Below, piece after piece: positions 37,166 through 46,181 of a stretch of 64,000 nucleotides of DNA. Each line of letters opens with the position of its first letter. The stretch's first letter is position 1. This stretch comes from Gammaproteobacteria bacterium (GTDB lineage: Bacteria > Pseudomonadota > Gammaproteobacteria > HK1): positions 1 to 64,000 of the forward strand of contig JAJFJT010000003.1 of NCBI GenBank assembly GCA_021773795.1, written 5' to 3'. A program made the position numbers and the translations under genes. The notes below the pieces were generated by a model. That model searched no databases, was not told where the DNA came from, and saw nothing but the letters and a program-made list of their open reading frames with translations.

Positions 37166-38139
37166 TGGCCAGGATGAGCTACGCCGAGGCTTTGAATGAG
37201 GCGCATCGCATCGCCATGCGCGATGACCCACGGGTTTTCACCCTCGGTGAGGATATCGGCGAGTACGGTGGGATATACCGGGTGACCAAGGGTTTGCAGG
37301 CAGAATTCGGCGAGCAGCGGGTGCTGGATACGCCGATCTCCGAGATCGCCATTACCGGTGCTGCGGTGGGGGCGGCGCTGGTGGGCAGCCGTCCCATCCT
37401 CGAGATTGGCTTCGTGGATTTTGTCGGCACCTGCTGGGATCAGGTCTTCAATCAGGCGGCGAAGTTCCGCTATATGACCGATGGCCGTGCCTCGGTACCG
37501 CTGGTTATTCGCATGGCCTGTGGAGCCGGACTCGGTTACGGGGTCCACCATTCCCAGAGTCTGGAGGCGTGGTTCACCCATGTGCCGGGCTTGAAGGTAG
37601 TGATGCCGGCGACGCCGGCGGATGCCAAGGGGATGTTGCTGGCGGCCATCGACGATAAGGATCCAGTGGTCTTCCTGGAACACAAATTCCTATATGAAGT
37701 GAAGGATGAAGTACCGGACGGCCATTACACCGTCGCGCTTGGAAAGGCACGGGTGGCTCGGGAGGGTGCTGATGTCACCATCGTCAGCTGGTCCGGGGCG
37801 GTTCCCTGGGCGCTGAAGGCGGCAGAGCAGGCGGCCGCCGAAGGTATCGAATGCGAGGTGCTGGATCTGCGCAGCCTGGTGCCGCTGGATGAGGACGCCA
37901 TCGTGGCCTCGGTAGAAAAAACCGGTCGCCTTATCATCTGCCATGAGGCCTGTACTACCGGTGGCTTCGGCGCTGAGATTGTAGCCCGGGTGGTCGCCCG
38001 CGCCTTTGATTTCCTCGATGCCGAGCCGCGGCGCGTAGGCGCCCCGGATATTCCGGTGCCCAGCAGTCTGGCCCTGGAGGCGGTCTACCTCGGTACCCGG
38101 GAACGGCTACTGGAAGAGGTGCGCGCAATCGTTTCCTGA
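37165..38139 (+). CDS. 2-oxoacid/acetoin dehydrogenase-type E1 beta subunit (pair 1)
   Basis: This 324-aa E1 beta subunit shows MSYAEALNEAHRIAMRDDPRVF and LGEDIGEYGGIYRVTKGL near residue 28, with a catalytic glutamate in DTPISEIAITGAAVG. GVHHSQSLEAWFTHVPGLKVVMP has the conserved histidine, and VLDLRSLVPLDEDAI is near 232. ATG at 37165 has GGAGG 6 nt upstream and overlaps the alpha stop. It completes the first E1, whose catalytic residues look intact, unlike those of pair 2. Confidence 0.92.
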   Translation: MARMSYAEALNEAHRIAMRDDPRVFTLGEDIGEYGGIYRVTKGLQAEFGEQRVLDTPISEIAITGAAVGAALVGSRPILEIGFVDFVGTCWDQVFNQAAKFRYMTDGRASVPLVIRMACGAGLGYGVHHSQSLEAWFTHVPGLKVVMPATPADAKGMLLAAIDDKDPVVFLEHKFLYEVKDEVPDGHYTVALGKARVAREGADVTIVSWSGAVPWALKAAEQAAAEGIECEVLDLRSLVPLDEDAIVASVEKTGRLIICHEACTTGGFGAEIVARVVARAFDFLDAEPRRVGAPDIPVPSSLALEAVYLGTRERLLEEVRAIVS

Positions 38140-38205
38140 TGCGAGCGTCATGCTCGCCAACAACAAATTTCCAATCAATTTACGTACTAGCCAAGGGAAG
38201 CCAAT

Positions 38206-39165
38206 ATGAGCTTGAGCCCACAGGATTTAAAACAATTATTTCGTCGGCTGCTCCTCATCCGCCGTTTTGAGGAAGAGGCCTTTCGCTTGGCCGTGGCCGG
38301 GAAATTTGCCAATTACCACGGAGGCATGGGCCAGGAGGCGATACCGGTGGGGGCGTGTTATGGCCTGAAACCTACGGATAACACCATGATCACCCACCGT
38401 GGACTCGGGGTGCTGCTGACCCGTGGTGTTCCCGTGGGGGAAATCTTTGCCGGCCTTTATGCCAAGGAATCGTGCCCCACCCGGGGTCGTCATCCTATTT
38501 TCCACATGGCGGCACCGGAACTGGGCATTCTTGCCGGTACCACCATGGTGGGGTCGGTGATTCCGTTGGCAACCGGCGCCGCACTGGCCGCGCGCATCCA
38601 GGGTAAGTCCGACGTCACCATCTCCTTTTTTGGTGATGGCTCGGTGAACCGCGGGGATTTCCACGAAGGCATCAACCTGGGGGCAGTGCGCAAGCTCCCC
38701 ATCGTGTATTTCTGCGAGAACAATTTTTACGCCAAATCCATGCCGCTCGAGGCCTCCACGGCAGGTGGCAATATTGTCAGTCGTGCCCAGGGTTATGGTC
38801 TGCCCAGCGAGGTGGTAGACGGTAATGATGTGGTGGCGGTGTACGAGGCCACCCAACGCGCAGTAGCGCGTGCCCGCGCCGGCGATGGTCCGACCTTCAT
38901 CGAATGCCTGACCTATCGCTGGACCCCCCATTCCACCGCCGGTGATCGGGAATTTTCCCGCACCGATGAGGAGCTGGCGGGCTGGAAGGCGAAATGCCCG
39001 GTCATGCGCCTGCGCAAGCAGTTGATAGCAGCCGGCCATGCCAGTGCCCAAGAGCTGGATGCGGTGGATTTGGATATTCAGCGTGAGGTGGCCGAGGGAG
39101 TGGAATTTGCCGAGGCCGCTCCCTACGCGGCACCTGGAGTCGCCCTGGAAAACGTTTATCTATAG
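38206..39165 (+). CDS. 2-oxoacid dehydrogenase-type E1 alpha subunit (pair 2)
   Basis: This 319-aa second alpha subunit is clearly diverged from pair 1. Its TPP motif is FFGDGSVNRGDFHEGINLGA...FCENNFYA (about 143-180). YHGGMGQEAIPVGACYGL near 38 aligns with the E1 alpha active-site segment, and YRWTPHSTAGDREFS near 242 keeps the loop histidine as in branched-chain E1. The pair-1 HRAHSH segment is HRGLGV here. The beta partner follows 12 nt downstream. The substrate probably differs from that of pair 1 (inference). Confidence 0.88.
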   Translation: MSLSPQDLKQLFRRLLLIRRFEEEAFRLAVAGKFANYHGGMGQEAIPVGACYGLKPTDNTMITHRGLGVLLTRGVPVGEIFAGLYAKESCPTRGRHPIFHMAAPELGILAGTTMVGSVIPLATGAALAARIQGKSDVTISFFGDGSVNRGDFHEGINLGAVRKLPIVYFCENNFYAKSMPLEASTAGGNIVSRAQGYGLPSEVVDGNDVVAVYEATQRAVARARAGDGPTFIECLTYRWTPHSTAGDREFSRTDEELAGWKAKCPVMRLRKQLIAAGHASAQELDAVDLDIQREVAEGVEFAEAAPYAAPGVALENVYL

Positions 39166-39177
39166 AGGTTATTAACA

Positions 39178-40152
39178 ATGCATGAGATCAGCTATCAGCA
39201 GGCCATTATCGAGGCCATGGTGGAGGAGATGCGGCGCGACGAGGCGGTGGTGCTCATGGGTGAGGACGTGGGTACCTTTGGCGGCCTGACCGGTACCACG
39301 GTAGGGATCATCGAGGAATTTGGTGATACCCGTGTGCTGGAGATGCCTATCTCCGAGTGCGGTTTTGTCGGTGCCTCGGTAGGTGCGGCCCTGAAGGGTG
39401 TGCGACCCATCGTCGAACTGGGATTGGCGGATGTATCGCTGGTGGCCATGGACCAGTTGGTTAACAGCGCGGCGAAGATGAATTATTTCCACGATGGCGT
39501 GGCCTCTGCCTCTGCGGTGTACCGGCTTTGGTCAGGTTTTCGTCCCAGTGGCGGTGCACAGATGTCCCAGAGCAACGAGGCGATGTTTGCCCATGTGCCG
39601 GGCCTCAAGGTGGTGATGCCCAGCACACCCCGCGATGTGAAGGGGCTGTTGAAGGCCGCCATCCGCGACGATAACCCGGTAATCTTTTTTGAGCCCAAGG
39701 GCTGCTACGCGCTGCTTGGCGAGGTACCGGAAGATGACGAGGTGATTCCTCTGGGGCAGGCGCAGGTGAAGTGTAGCGGTGCCGACGTGAGCGTAATCGC
39801 CACTGGTGTCATGGTAGGCAAGGCGTTGACGGTAGCCAAAAAACTGGCTGCAGAAGGCATCGAGGTGGAGGTGGTGGACCCTCGTACCCTGCGTCCGCTC
39901 GATACCGAAACTTTGGTGGCTTCGGCATGTAAAACCGGACGGGTGGTGTTGGCACAGGAGGCGAGTCAGTTTTGTGGTTATTGCGCCGAAATAGCTGCAC
40001 TGCTGGCAGATCAGGCCTTCGATTCCCTCAAGGCACCAATCAAGCGGGTGGGTGGGGCCGAGACGCCAGTGCCTTTGAGCCCACGGATGGAGCCCTTGGT
40101 GGTGCCGGGCGAGGCGGCTATAGAAGCGGCCATCCATAGCGTTCTTGGCTAG
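39178..40152 (+). CDS. E1 beta subunit (pair 2) with altered active-site histidine
   Basis: This 324-aa protein has the E1 beta fold (LMGEDVGTFGGLTGTTVGI, MPISECGFVGASVGAAL, VVDPRTLRPLDTETLV). In the segment where other E1 beta proteins read QHSQ or HHSQ, this one reads GAQMSQSNEAMFAHVPGL, placing Met129 (codon 39562-39564) at the position of the catalytic histidine (His128 in human PDH E1 beta). Codon phase is unambiguous. The change suggests altered chemistry or acceptor for pair 2. Confidence 0.88.
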   Translation: MHEISYQQAIIEAMVEEMRRDEAVVLMGEDVGTFGGLTGTTVGIIEEFGDTRVLEMPISECGFVGASVGAALKGVRPIVELGLADVSLVAMDQLVNSAAKMNYFHDGVASASAVYRLWSGFRPSGGAQMSQSNEAMFAHVPGLKVVMPSTPRDVKGLLKAAIRDDNPVIFFEPKGCYALLGEVPEDDEVIPLGQAQVKCSGADVSVIATGVMVGKALTVAKKLAAEGIEVEVVDPRTLRPLDTETLVASACKTGRVVLAQEASQFCGYCAEIAALLADQAFDSLKAPIKRVGGAETPVPLSPRMEPLVVPGEAAIEAAIHSVLG

Positions 40153-40201
40153 CCCACCCTTAGTCAGGCCGTGTCGTTCCATTTAGTTAAGGAGTTTAAT
40201 C

Positions 40202-42172
40202 ATGTCGAAATCGCTACGTGAACTGGAACAAACCGTCCGGGAGTTCAAGGCGCTGACGCTGACTATGAGCGCCGCTGCCGGGGCGGGGCATGTGGGTGGG
40301 GCGCTCTCCGGGGCAGAGTCCCTGATCGCCGTCTGGTTCGATAAATTTAATATCGGTCTGGAGGATGGAAATCGGGACCGCTTTTTTCTTGGGCCCATGC
40401 ACTTTACCCCCGGTATCTACTCGCTACTGGTAAAAAAAGGTTTCCACCAATGGCGTGAGACCGTTGGCTATCGACGTTTTGGCAGCCCCTTCGAGGGTCA
40501 CCCTAACGCACTTGCAATCAAGGGTTGGGAGTTGACCGGCGGCTCTCTCGGACAGGCCCTCGGGGTTGCAGTGGGTTGCGCCATTGCGGCAAAAATCGAA
40601 GGAAAGAAGCACTGGGTAGTCACTCATAACAGTGATGGTGAACTGCAGGAAGGCAGTATGTGGGAGGCCATTTTGTACGCCGGCACCCACGGCCTGGATA
40701 ACCTCATCACCTACTTTGATGTTAACCGCATTCAAAGCTACAACCGTATTGAGGAGTGCAGTGAGATCGAACCCTTGGCGGACAAGCTGCGTGCCTTTGG
40801 CTGGAACGTTGTTGAGATCAATGGCAACGATCTGCAACAGGTGCTCGATGCCTACGACGAAGCGAAGGGGTACGGGAATAGCCAGCCCACTGCCATCATC
40901 GGTCATACGGTCATTGGCAAGGGGATTGGCTTTCTGGAAGATCGGGTGTCCTCACACAATAAGGCCCCGGCGCGGGAGACCTTGCCTGCGGCGCTGACGG
41001 AGCTTGGCACCGACTTTCCTCACGCGGAGTTCTTCAAGCTGGCCGACGAATATCAGGTGCGAATGACCAGGGAGCTGGATGCACGGATACCGATTTTTAG
41101 CCGGGATTACGGTTGGAATCAGGGCGAGCACATGCGTGTGGATGAGGAATGGAGCGGAATTGGAATTTCCGCTGCATTCCGTGCCTGCATGGATGCGAAC
41201 CCCAAGGTTATCGCGGTGACCCAGGACTCATACCAGCTCATCGGCCTGACCGGCGAGGATCGCGACAAGTATCGAAAGAGCCAGCAATTTCTCGATCTTG
41301 GTATCGCTGAACAGAATATGGCGGTGGTGGCCACAGGTCTCGCCAAGGAGGGTTTCATTCCGCTCACCAACGGTTATGCGGCCTTTGCCGTTGGACGCGC
41401 CTACGATCAGCTTCGCGTCAGCGTCGCCCATGCCCGCTACAACGTAAAGTATTTCCCCACTGAGGGGTTGCTCGGTGGCGATGGCCTGGTTCACGAGGCG
41501 CTGGAAAGCGTGGCGTTGGGCTATTACATGCCGCACATATCGGTGCAATGGCCCTGTGACAGCATTGAGGCTGGCAAGGCCACCCGGGTGGCCATTGAGG
41601 AGATCGAGGGCCCGATCATCACCCTGCAGGAACGTGCCCCAAAGCCGTTGATCACACGGGCGGACACTCCCTACCAATACGGCATTGCCAACATCATCCG
41701 TTATGTTGGAGAGGGCCCACGTTTTGAAGATGCCTTCGAAACCCGGCTCTCCACAGAGTGGGCGGGTGGCGATGCGGATATCGCCATCATTGCTATCGGC
41801 TCGGAGGTTGCTGAGGCGTTACGCGCCGCCTGGATTCTCAAGGCGGAGCGGAATGTGGATGCGGTGGTGGTCAATCTCCACACCCTGAAACCCCTGGACA
41901 GGGCGGGCATTCTCAAGGCCATCCAGGGCTGCAAAGGGGTGGTCACTGTGGCCCAGCAGCAAAAGGGCATTCTTGGCAATATTGTTTCCGGCGTCATTCT
42001 TGAAGCGGGGATGAACAATATGCACTCGCTGGGGCAGCTTAAAATGCTGGGTATTGATGATGCGTACGGGCGCACCGGGCGGCCGAACGAACTGGTCCAG
42101 CATTTTGGTCTCGGCGCTGAGCATATCGCTGTGGCGGCGATGGAAATACTGGAGTCCGGGAGCGTGAACTGA
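40202..42172 (+). CDS. Transketolase-like protein 1 (block A)
   Basis: This 656-aa full-length transketolase-fold TPP enzyme keeps the thiamine and ketol chemistry residues: GAGHVGGALSGAE near residue 25, GPMHFTPGIYSLL, GHPN, SDGELQEGS near 146, DLGIAEQNMAVVATGLAKEG (catalytic Glu) and GGDGLVHE (H431). F418-P-T-E421 replaces the THDS segment whose His binds the sugar phosphate in E. coli TktA. It is closely related to the 54.7-kb copy. AAGGAG lies before the ATG. It overlaps the next gene by 1 nt. The substrate is unknown. Confidence 0.88.
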   Translation: MSKSLRELEQTVREFKALTLTMSAAAGAGHVGGALSGAESLIAVWFDKFNIGLEDGNRDRFFLGPMHFTPGIYSLLVKKGFHQWRETVGYRRFGSPFEGHPNALAIKGWELTGGSLGQALGVAVGCAIAAKIEGKKHWVVTHNSDGELQEGSMWEAILYAGTHGLDNLITYFDVNRIQSYNRIEECSEIEPLADKLRAFGWNVVEINGNDLQQVLDAYDEAKGYGNSQPTAIIGHTVIGKGIGFLEDRVSSHNKAPARETLPAALTELGTDFPHAEFFKLADEYQVRMTRELDARIPIFSRDYGWNQGEHMRVDEEWSGIGISAAFRACMDANPKVIAVTQDSYQLIGLTGEDRDKYRKSQQFLDLGIAEQNMAVVATGLAKEGFIPLTNGYAAFAVGRAYDQLRVSVAHARYNVKYFPTEGLLGGDGLVHEALESVALGYYMPHISVQWPCDSIEAGKATRVAIEEIEGPIITLQERAPKPLITRADTPYQYGIANIIRYVGEGPRFEDAFETRLSTEWAGGDADIAIIAIGSEVAEALRAAWILKAERNVDAVVVNLHTLKPLDRAGILKAIQGCKGVVTVAQQQKGILGNIVSGVILEAGMNNMHSLGQLKMLGIDDAYGRTGRPNELVQHFGLGAEHIAVAAMEILESGSVN

Positions 42173-43155
42173 TGCTTGTCGGGGTTACCGACCACTATCG
42201 TCCCCCCTTTGATATAGAGGCGAAAGCCTTGGGCGATGAAGTTGAGTTTGTGGACTTCAATTCTCGCGATGAGAATGACTTTGACCCGGAGATCCTGCGT
42301 CGGCTGGATGCGCTGTTGGTCTTCCACGCCCGCATCACGGACCACACACTGGCCAGGCTGGAAAACTGCAAAATCATCGTCCGTTACGGCGTTGGCGTCG
42401 ACAATATGGACCTGGAGGCGCTGAAACAGGCGGGCATTCCACTCTGCAATACACCGGATTACGGAATCGAGGAAATCGCCGCCACTGCCGCTGCCCACTT
42501 GCTCAATCTATGGCGCCGTATCTCGGCCTATGATCGTGCCTGTCGCAACTACGAACAGGGCTGGGCGCAAAATATCCTGCGTCCCATCACGCGCATCTCC
42601 GAAAGCACCCTCGGTATTATCGGGGTGGGTCGCATGGGCGCCACCCTGGTCAAGTACATGAAGCCTTTCGGTTGCCGGATTATCGGCTATGACAAATACG
42701 CGCCGCCGGGACACGAGAAGGACGTGGGTTACGAGCGCGTTGATAGCCTTGAGGGACTCCTGAGCCAGGCAGATGCGGTTAGCCTGCATTGCGTGCTTAC
42801 CGACGAAACGCGGGGGCTGGTCGATGAGGAGTTTCTGGCCGCCATGAAGCCGGGAGCACTACTGGTGAATACTGCGCGCGGTGGTTTGTTCAAGGACCTG
42901 GATGTGCTTGAAACGGCGCTCAAAAGCGGCCAGCTAGGCGGGCTGGGCAGCGATGTTTTGCCTACGGAACCCCCGGTTGATCATGCGCTCATTCGTGCTT
43001 GGCGTGACTCTGAACCCTGGTTACGGGGGCGCATGGTGATTAGCCCCCATACCGCCTACTACTCGGAGTCGGCACTCTACGATATGCGTTTCAAGGCGGC
43101 GGAAAGTATTCGCCTTTATTTACAGCAGGGGATCCTGCGTAACCGGATTGTCTAG
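42172..43155 (+). CDS. D-2-hydroxyacid dehydrogenase 1 (block A)
   Basis: This 327-aa NAD(P)-dependent dehydrogenase of the phosphoglycerate/CtBP type has Rossmann motif IIGVGRMGATLVKYMKPFG near residue 143 and catalytic Arg in NTARGGLFKD. Glu lies in GSDVLPTEPPV and His in ISPHTAYYSES. The substrate loop VRYGVGVDNMDLEALKQAG is typical. ATG at 42172 overlaps the transketolase stop by 1 nt, so the two are tightly coupled. A TK/D-2-hydroxyacid dehydrogenase pair recurs in block B, which argues for a shared pathway. Confidence 0.88.
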   Translation: MLVGVTDHYRPPFDIEAKALGDEVEFVDFNSRDENDFDPEILRRLDALLVFHARITDHTLARLENCKIIVRYGVGVDNMDLEALKQAGIPLCNTPDYGIEEIAATAAAHLLNLWRRISAYDRACRNYEQGWAQNILRPITRISESTLGIIGVGRMGATLVKYMKPFGCRIIGYDKYAPPGHEKDVGYERVDSLEGLLSQADAVSLHCVLTDETRGLVDEEFLAAMKPGALLVNTARGGLFKDLDVLETALKSGQLGGLGSDVLPTEPPVDHALIRAWRDSEPWLRGRMVISPHTAYYSESALYDMRFKAAESIRLYLQQGILRNRIV

Positions 43156-43165
43156 GAGAATAAAC

Positions 43166-44116
43166 GTGGAAAAACTCGCCGTGGTTGGTGCCGGATTTAT
43201 TGGTCGCAGTTGGTCCATTCTGTTTGCTCGGGCAGGCTATACCGTGAGCCTCTATGACCGGGATACCGAGGTGCTGGGCTGCGCTCTGGCAATCATTGAT
43301 ACGAGTATTGCTGAATTGGTCTCACTGGGGCTGCTGGATGATGCCACGGCAGTGCGGAAGCGTATCTCCATTAGTGCTGATTTGGCCGAGGCTCTGACCG
43401 GGGCGGTACATATACAAGAGGCGGTCAGTGAGCGCCTGGAAATCAAGCAGGCGGTATTTGCCGAACTCGATCAACTCGCGGATGCGGATACGGTGATTGC
43501 CAGCTCTTCTTCTACCATTCCTACCTCGCAGTTGAGCGAGCCCCTGGCGGGGCGAGTACGTTGCCTGCTCGCCCATCCACTGAATCCACCGCACCTGGTG
43601 CCGGTAGTGGAGGTGGTGCCCACACCCTGGACTGCCCCGGAGATCGTGGAACGCACTCGTACACTCCTAAGCACTATCGGTCAGATGCCGGTGGTGATGA
43701 AAAAGGAGGTGCCGGGTTTTATCGTCAATCGGCTACAGATCGCGGTGTTGAACGAGGCCTTTCGTCTGATTGAAGATGATTGCATCGATGCGGTGGAACT
43801 GGACAAGGCCATGACCCATGGGCTGGGCCTGCGCTGGTCCGTGGTGGGGCCTTTCGACACCATTGACCTGAATGCTGCTCGTGGGGTCAGTCACTACGTG
43901 GATATCTTCGGCGAAATGTTTTATCAGGCCATGAAGGATCGGGGCGAACCCCGGCGCTGGAGCGAGTCGGCCATCAAGGCCGTGGAAGAGGCCATGCGTG
44001 CTCGCTTACCAGTGGCGGAGATTCCCCATCGACAGGCTTGGCGTGACCGCAAACTCGCAGAACTCGCTGTGCTACGTCTCCATAGTGAGGAAGCGGAGGG
44101 TGATGATGGTGAGTGA
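43166..44116 (+). CDS. 3-hydroxyacid dehydrogenase, lambda-crystallin type
   Basis: This 316-aa protein has an N-terminal NAD motif LAVVGAGFIGRSWSILFARAG. Its 3-hydroxyacyl-CoA dehydrogenase-like active site reads LLAHPLNPPHLVPVVEVVPT near residue 134, followed by PGFIVNRLQIAVLNEAFRLIEDD. The family includes L-gulonate 3-dehydrogenase and carnitine dehydrogenase, so free 3-hydroxy acids are likely substrates rather than acyl-CoA. GTG at 43166 has AGGAGA 6 nt upstream. It overlaps the E2 gene by 11 nt. Confidence 0.88.
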   Translation: MEKLAVVGAGFIGRSWSILFARAGYTVSLYDRDTEVLGCALAIIDTSIAELVSLGLLDDATAVRKRISISADLAEALTGAVHIQEAVSERLEIKQAVFAELDQLADADTVIASSSSTIPTSQLSEPLAGRVRCLLAHPLNPPHLVPVVEVVPTPWTAPEIVERTRTLLSTIGQMPVVMKKEVPGFIVNRLQIAVLNEAFRLIEDDCIDAVELDKAMTHGLGLRWSVVGPFDTIDLNAARGVSHYVDIFGEMFYQAMKDRGEPRRWSESAIKAVEEAMRARLPVAEIPHRQAWRDRKLAELAVLRLHSEEAEGDDGE

Positions 44117-45320
44117 GATCACCTTGCTCGCACTGTCGCCGTCCATGACCGATGGCACTGTGGCCCACTGGTACAAGCAGGCTGGCGATACCGTGTTGGC
44201 CGGGGAACCGCTGGTGGATATTGAAACCGCCAAGACGGTACTGGAGATGGAGTCCCCCGCCAGTGGCACCATTGAGGCCTTGCTGGTGGCCGTGGGGGAT
44301 GAGGTGGATGTTGGTGCCAGCATCGTGCGTCTGGTGGGCGAGGGCGATGATTCCAGGCCGGTAATCCATACGGAAAGTGTGGCCCCCGCACAATTGAAGG
44401 ATAAGGTAACGCCTGCTGCAAATCAGGAGATCTCTGCCGGGACCGAGCCCAGGGATGAACCACGGCGGCGTATCAGTCCGCGTGCACGCAAGCTGATGGA
44501 AGCTGAAGGCGTGGTGCTGGATGATGTAGTGGGCAGTGGTCCAGGCGGGCGGATTGTGGAGCGCGATGTGCAACAGCAACTTGCCGCAGCCGTTGAACTA
44601 ACAGTGAGCCCGGTCAAAGCCGAGTTACCAGACTCGACACTCGTGCCCCATAGTCGAACGCGTCGTTATATTGCCGATCGCTTGCAGGAAGCCAAACAGC
44701 ATATCCCCCATTTCTATCTGGATATCGACTGCGAGGTGGATGATCTGGTGGCCTTCCGTAGCCGCTGCAATGGTGAGCCTGGAAGGGCGCTAGAAGACCG
44801 TTTGTCACTCAACGATTTTGTTATCCGTGCCTTGGCTATGGCGCTGCGGGATGTACCGGAGCTCAATGGGCGTTGGGAGGAGGCGGGGGTGCGGCGTTTT
44901 GACACCGTGGATCTCGCAATTGCGGTGGCAACACCGGATGGCTTGCTGACGCCGGTACTGAAAGATGTCGCCCGGAAAGGTCTCTTGGCCATTAGCCGGG
45001 AGACGCGTGAGCTTGCCAGACGGGCGCGGGCGGGAGAGCTGAGACCGGAGGAATACAGCGGTGGCGGATTCACCCTGTCTAATCTGGGGATGTACGGCGT
45101 CCGCCATTTTTCTGCCATCGTCAATCCGCCCCAGATTGGCATCCTCGCGGTGGGCGCGGTAGAGCGCCGTGCGGTGGTGCGGGGAGATGCGTTGGAAATT
45201 GCCTCCGTCATGAGCGTTACGCTCTCCGTGGATCACCGGGCCGTGGATGGTGCGGAAGCGGCGCGCTTTCTCGCCGCCTTACGTCGCTATCTCGAAGAAT
45301 CCCGTGCGATGCTGCTGTAG
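44106..45320 (+). CDS. Dihydrolipoamide acyltransferase E2
   Basis: This 404-aa E2 of a 2-oxoacid or acetoin dehydrogenase complex has one lipoyl domain (VDIETAKTVLEME, lipoyl-Lys43) and a peripheral subunit-binding domain (RISPRARKLMEAEGVVLDDVVGSGPGGRI, about 120-150). The catalytic core ends with VDHRAVDGAEAARFL, where His377 is catalytic. ATG at 44106 follows GGAGGG; GTG at 44109 is also possible. It is the only E2 for two E1 pairs, and no E3 gene is in the window, so an E3 from elsewhere must serve. Confidence 0.93.
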   Translation: MVSEITLLALSPSMTDGTVAHWYKQAGDTVLAGEPLVDIETAKTVLEMESPASGTIEALLVAVGDEVDVGASIVRLVGEGDDSRPVIHTESVAPAQLKDKVTPAANQEISAGTEPRDEPRRRISPRARKLMEAEGVVLDDVVGSGPGGRIVERDVQQQLAAAVELTVSPVKAELPDSTLVPHSRTRRYIADRLQEAKQHIPHFYLDIDCEVDDLVAFRSRCNGEPGRALEDRLSLNDFVIRALAMALRDVPELNGRWEEAGVRRFDTVDLAIAVATPDGLLTPVLKDVARKGLLAISRETRELARRARAGELRPEEYSGGGFTLSNLGMYGVRHFSAIVNPPQIGILAVGAVERRAVVRGDALEIASVMSVTLSVDHRAVDGAEAARFLAALRRYLEESRAMLL

Positions 45321-45374
45321 CCTTTTGTTGAACTGTTCGCAATATGCCCGCCGGGGTGGGCCATAACCCTCCCT

Positions 45375-46136
45375 TTATAGCCGCCACTGTCTGAGTTGGT
45401 GCTGCGGTGTCGCTATGGCCAGAGCGGCTTGATAGCCCGCACCTGGAGCGAGGTCGCTAAGTGTCCAGTGGTTGAGTGTTGCTGATTCGAGCTGGCTTTC
45501 CAGCAGACGCGCTGGCCGATCCGTTTCCACCGATACCTGGAAGTTTCCAAGCCCCAGGGCAATGCCCCCGCCCAACGCCTTGAGATAAGCCTCTTTGCGA
45601 CACCAGCAGGCGTAGAAGGCGCGCTTTTGTACGCTGGAGGGCAAGGCCTGGATGGCGGCATATTCGGCGGGGTGAAAAAAGCGTCGGGCGATACGCTGCC
45701 AGGGGCGGTCCGGACGAATTTTTTCCACATCAATGCCCAACGGAGAATCAAGGGCCACGGCAATGAGCAGTAACCCGCACGCGTGGGACAGATTGAACTC
45801 GACTTGATGGCCTTGCCAGTGCTGAGCGAGAGAGGGTTTGCCTTTGCTGCCGCGCAATAGTTCGAGCGATTGGGGTGGCTGGTCCAGCAGGGCGCCCAGC
45901 AATCGACGTAGCATGCCCCGGCTATAGATGATTTCGCGCCGTCTGTGGATGGAGCTAACCCTGACCAGCCGCCGTTGTTCGTCCGTGGACAGAAGTGCAC
46001 CTAAGGCATTCAGTTGCGAGGGGTCTGTGGATAGTGTCGTACAGCAGATCTCTACGCAGCCGGATTGGAGGCGGAGCTGTCGCCATGGGAAGGCTGGCCA
46101 CGGTTTAGAGCTGGATGCTTGCTTGGACGATTCCAC
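45375..46136 (-). CDS. 4'-phosphopantetheinyl transferase (Sfp type)
   Basis: This 253-aa enzyme moves phosphopantetheine from CoA to carrier proteins. The motifs are GKPSLAQHWQGHQVEFNLSHACG near residue 99, GIDVEKIRPDRPWQRIARRFF near 133 (magnesium ligands), and WCRKEAYLKALGGG near 178. The apparent start is GTG at 46136 with no strong ribosome-binding site. It converges on the block A operon and is divergent from ggt with only 45 bp between. Its carrier-protein target is not in the window. Confidence 0.92.
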   Translation of the reverse strand: MESSKQASSSKPWPAFPWRQLRLQSGCVEICCTTLSTDPSQLNALGALLSTDEQRRLVRVSSIHRRREIIYSRGMLRRLLGALLDQPPQSLELLRGSKGKPSLAQHWQGHQVEFNLSHACGLLLIAVALDSPLGIDVEKIRPDRPWQRIARRFFHPAEYAAIQALPSSVQKRAFYACWCRKEAYLKALGGGIALGLGNFQVSVETDRPARLLESQLESATLNHWTLSDLAPGAGYQAALAIATPQHQLRQWRL

Positions 46137-46181
46137 GGGGATGCTAGTCTAGCGTTAGTTATTCATAAGGAAAGGGTTGCG

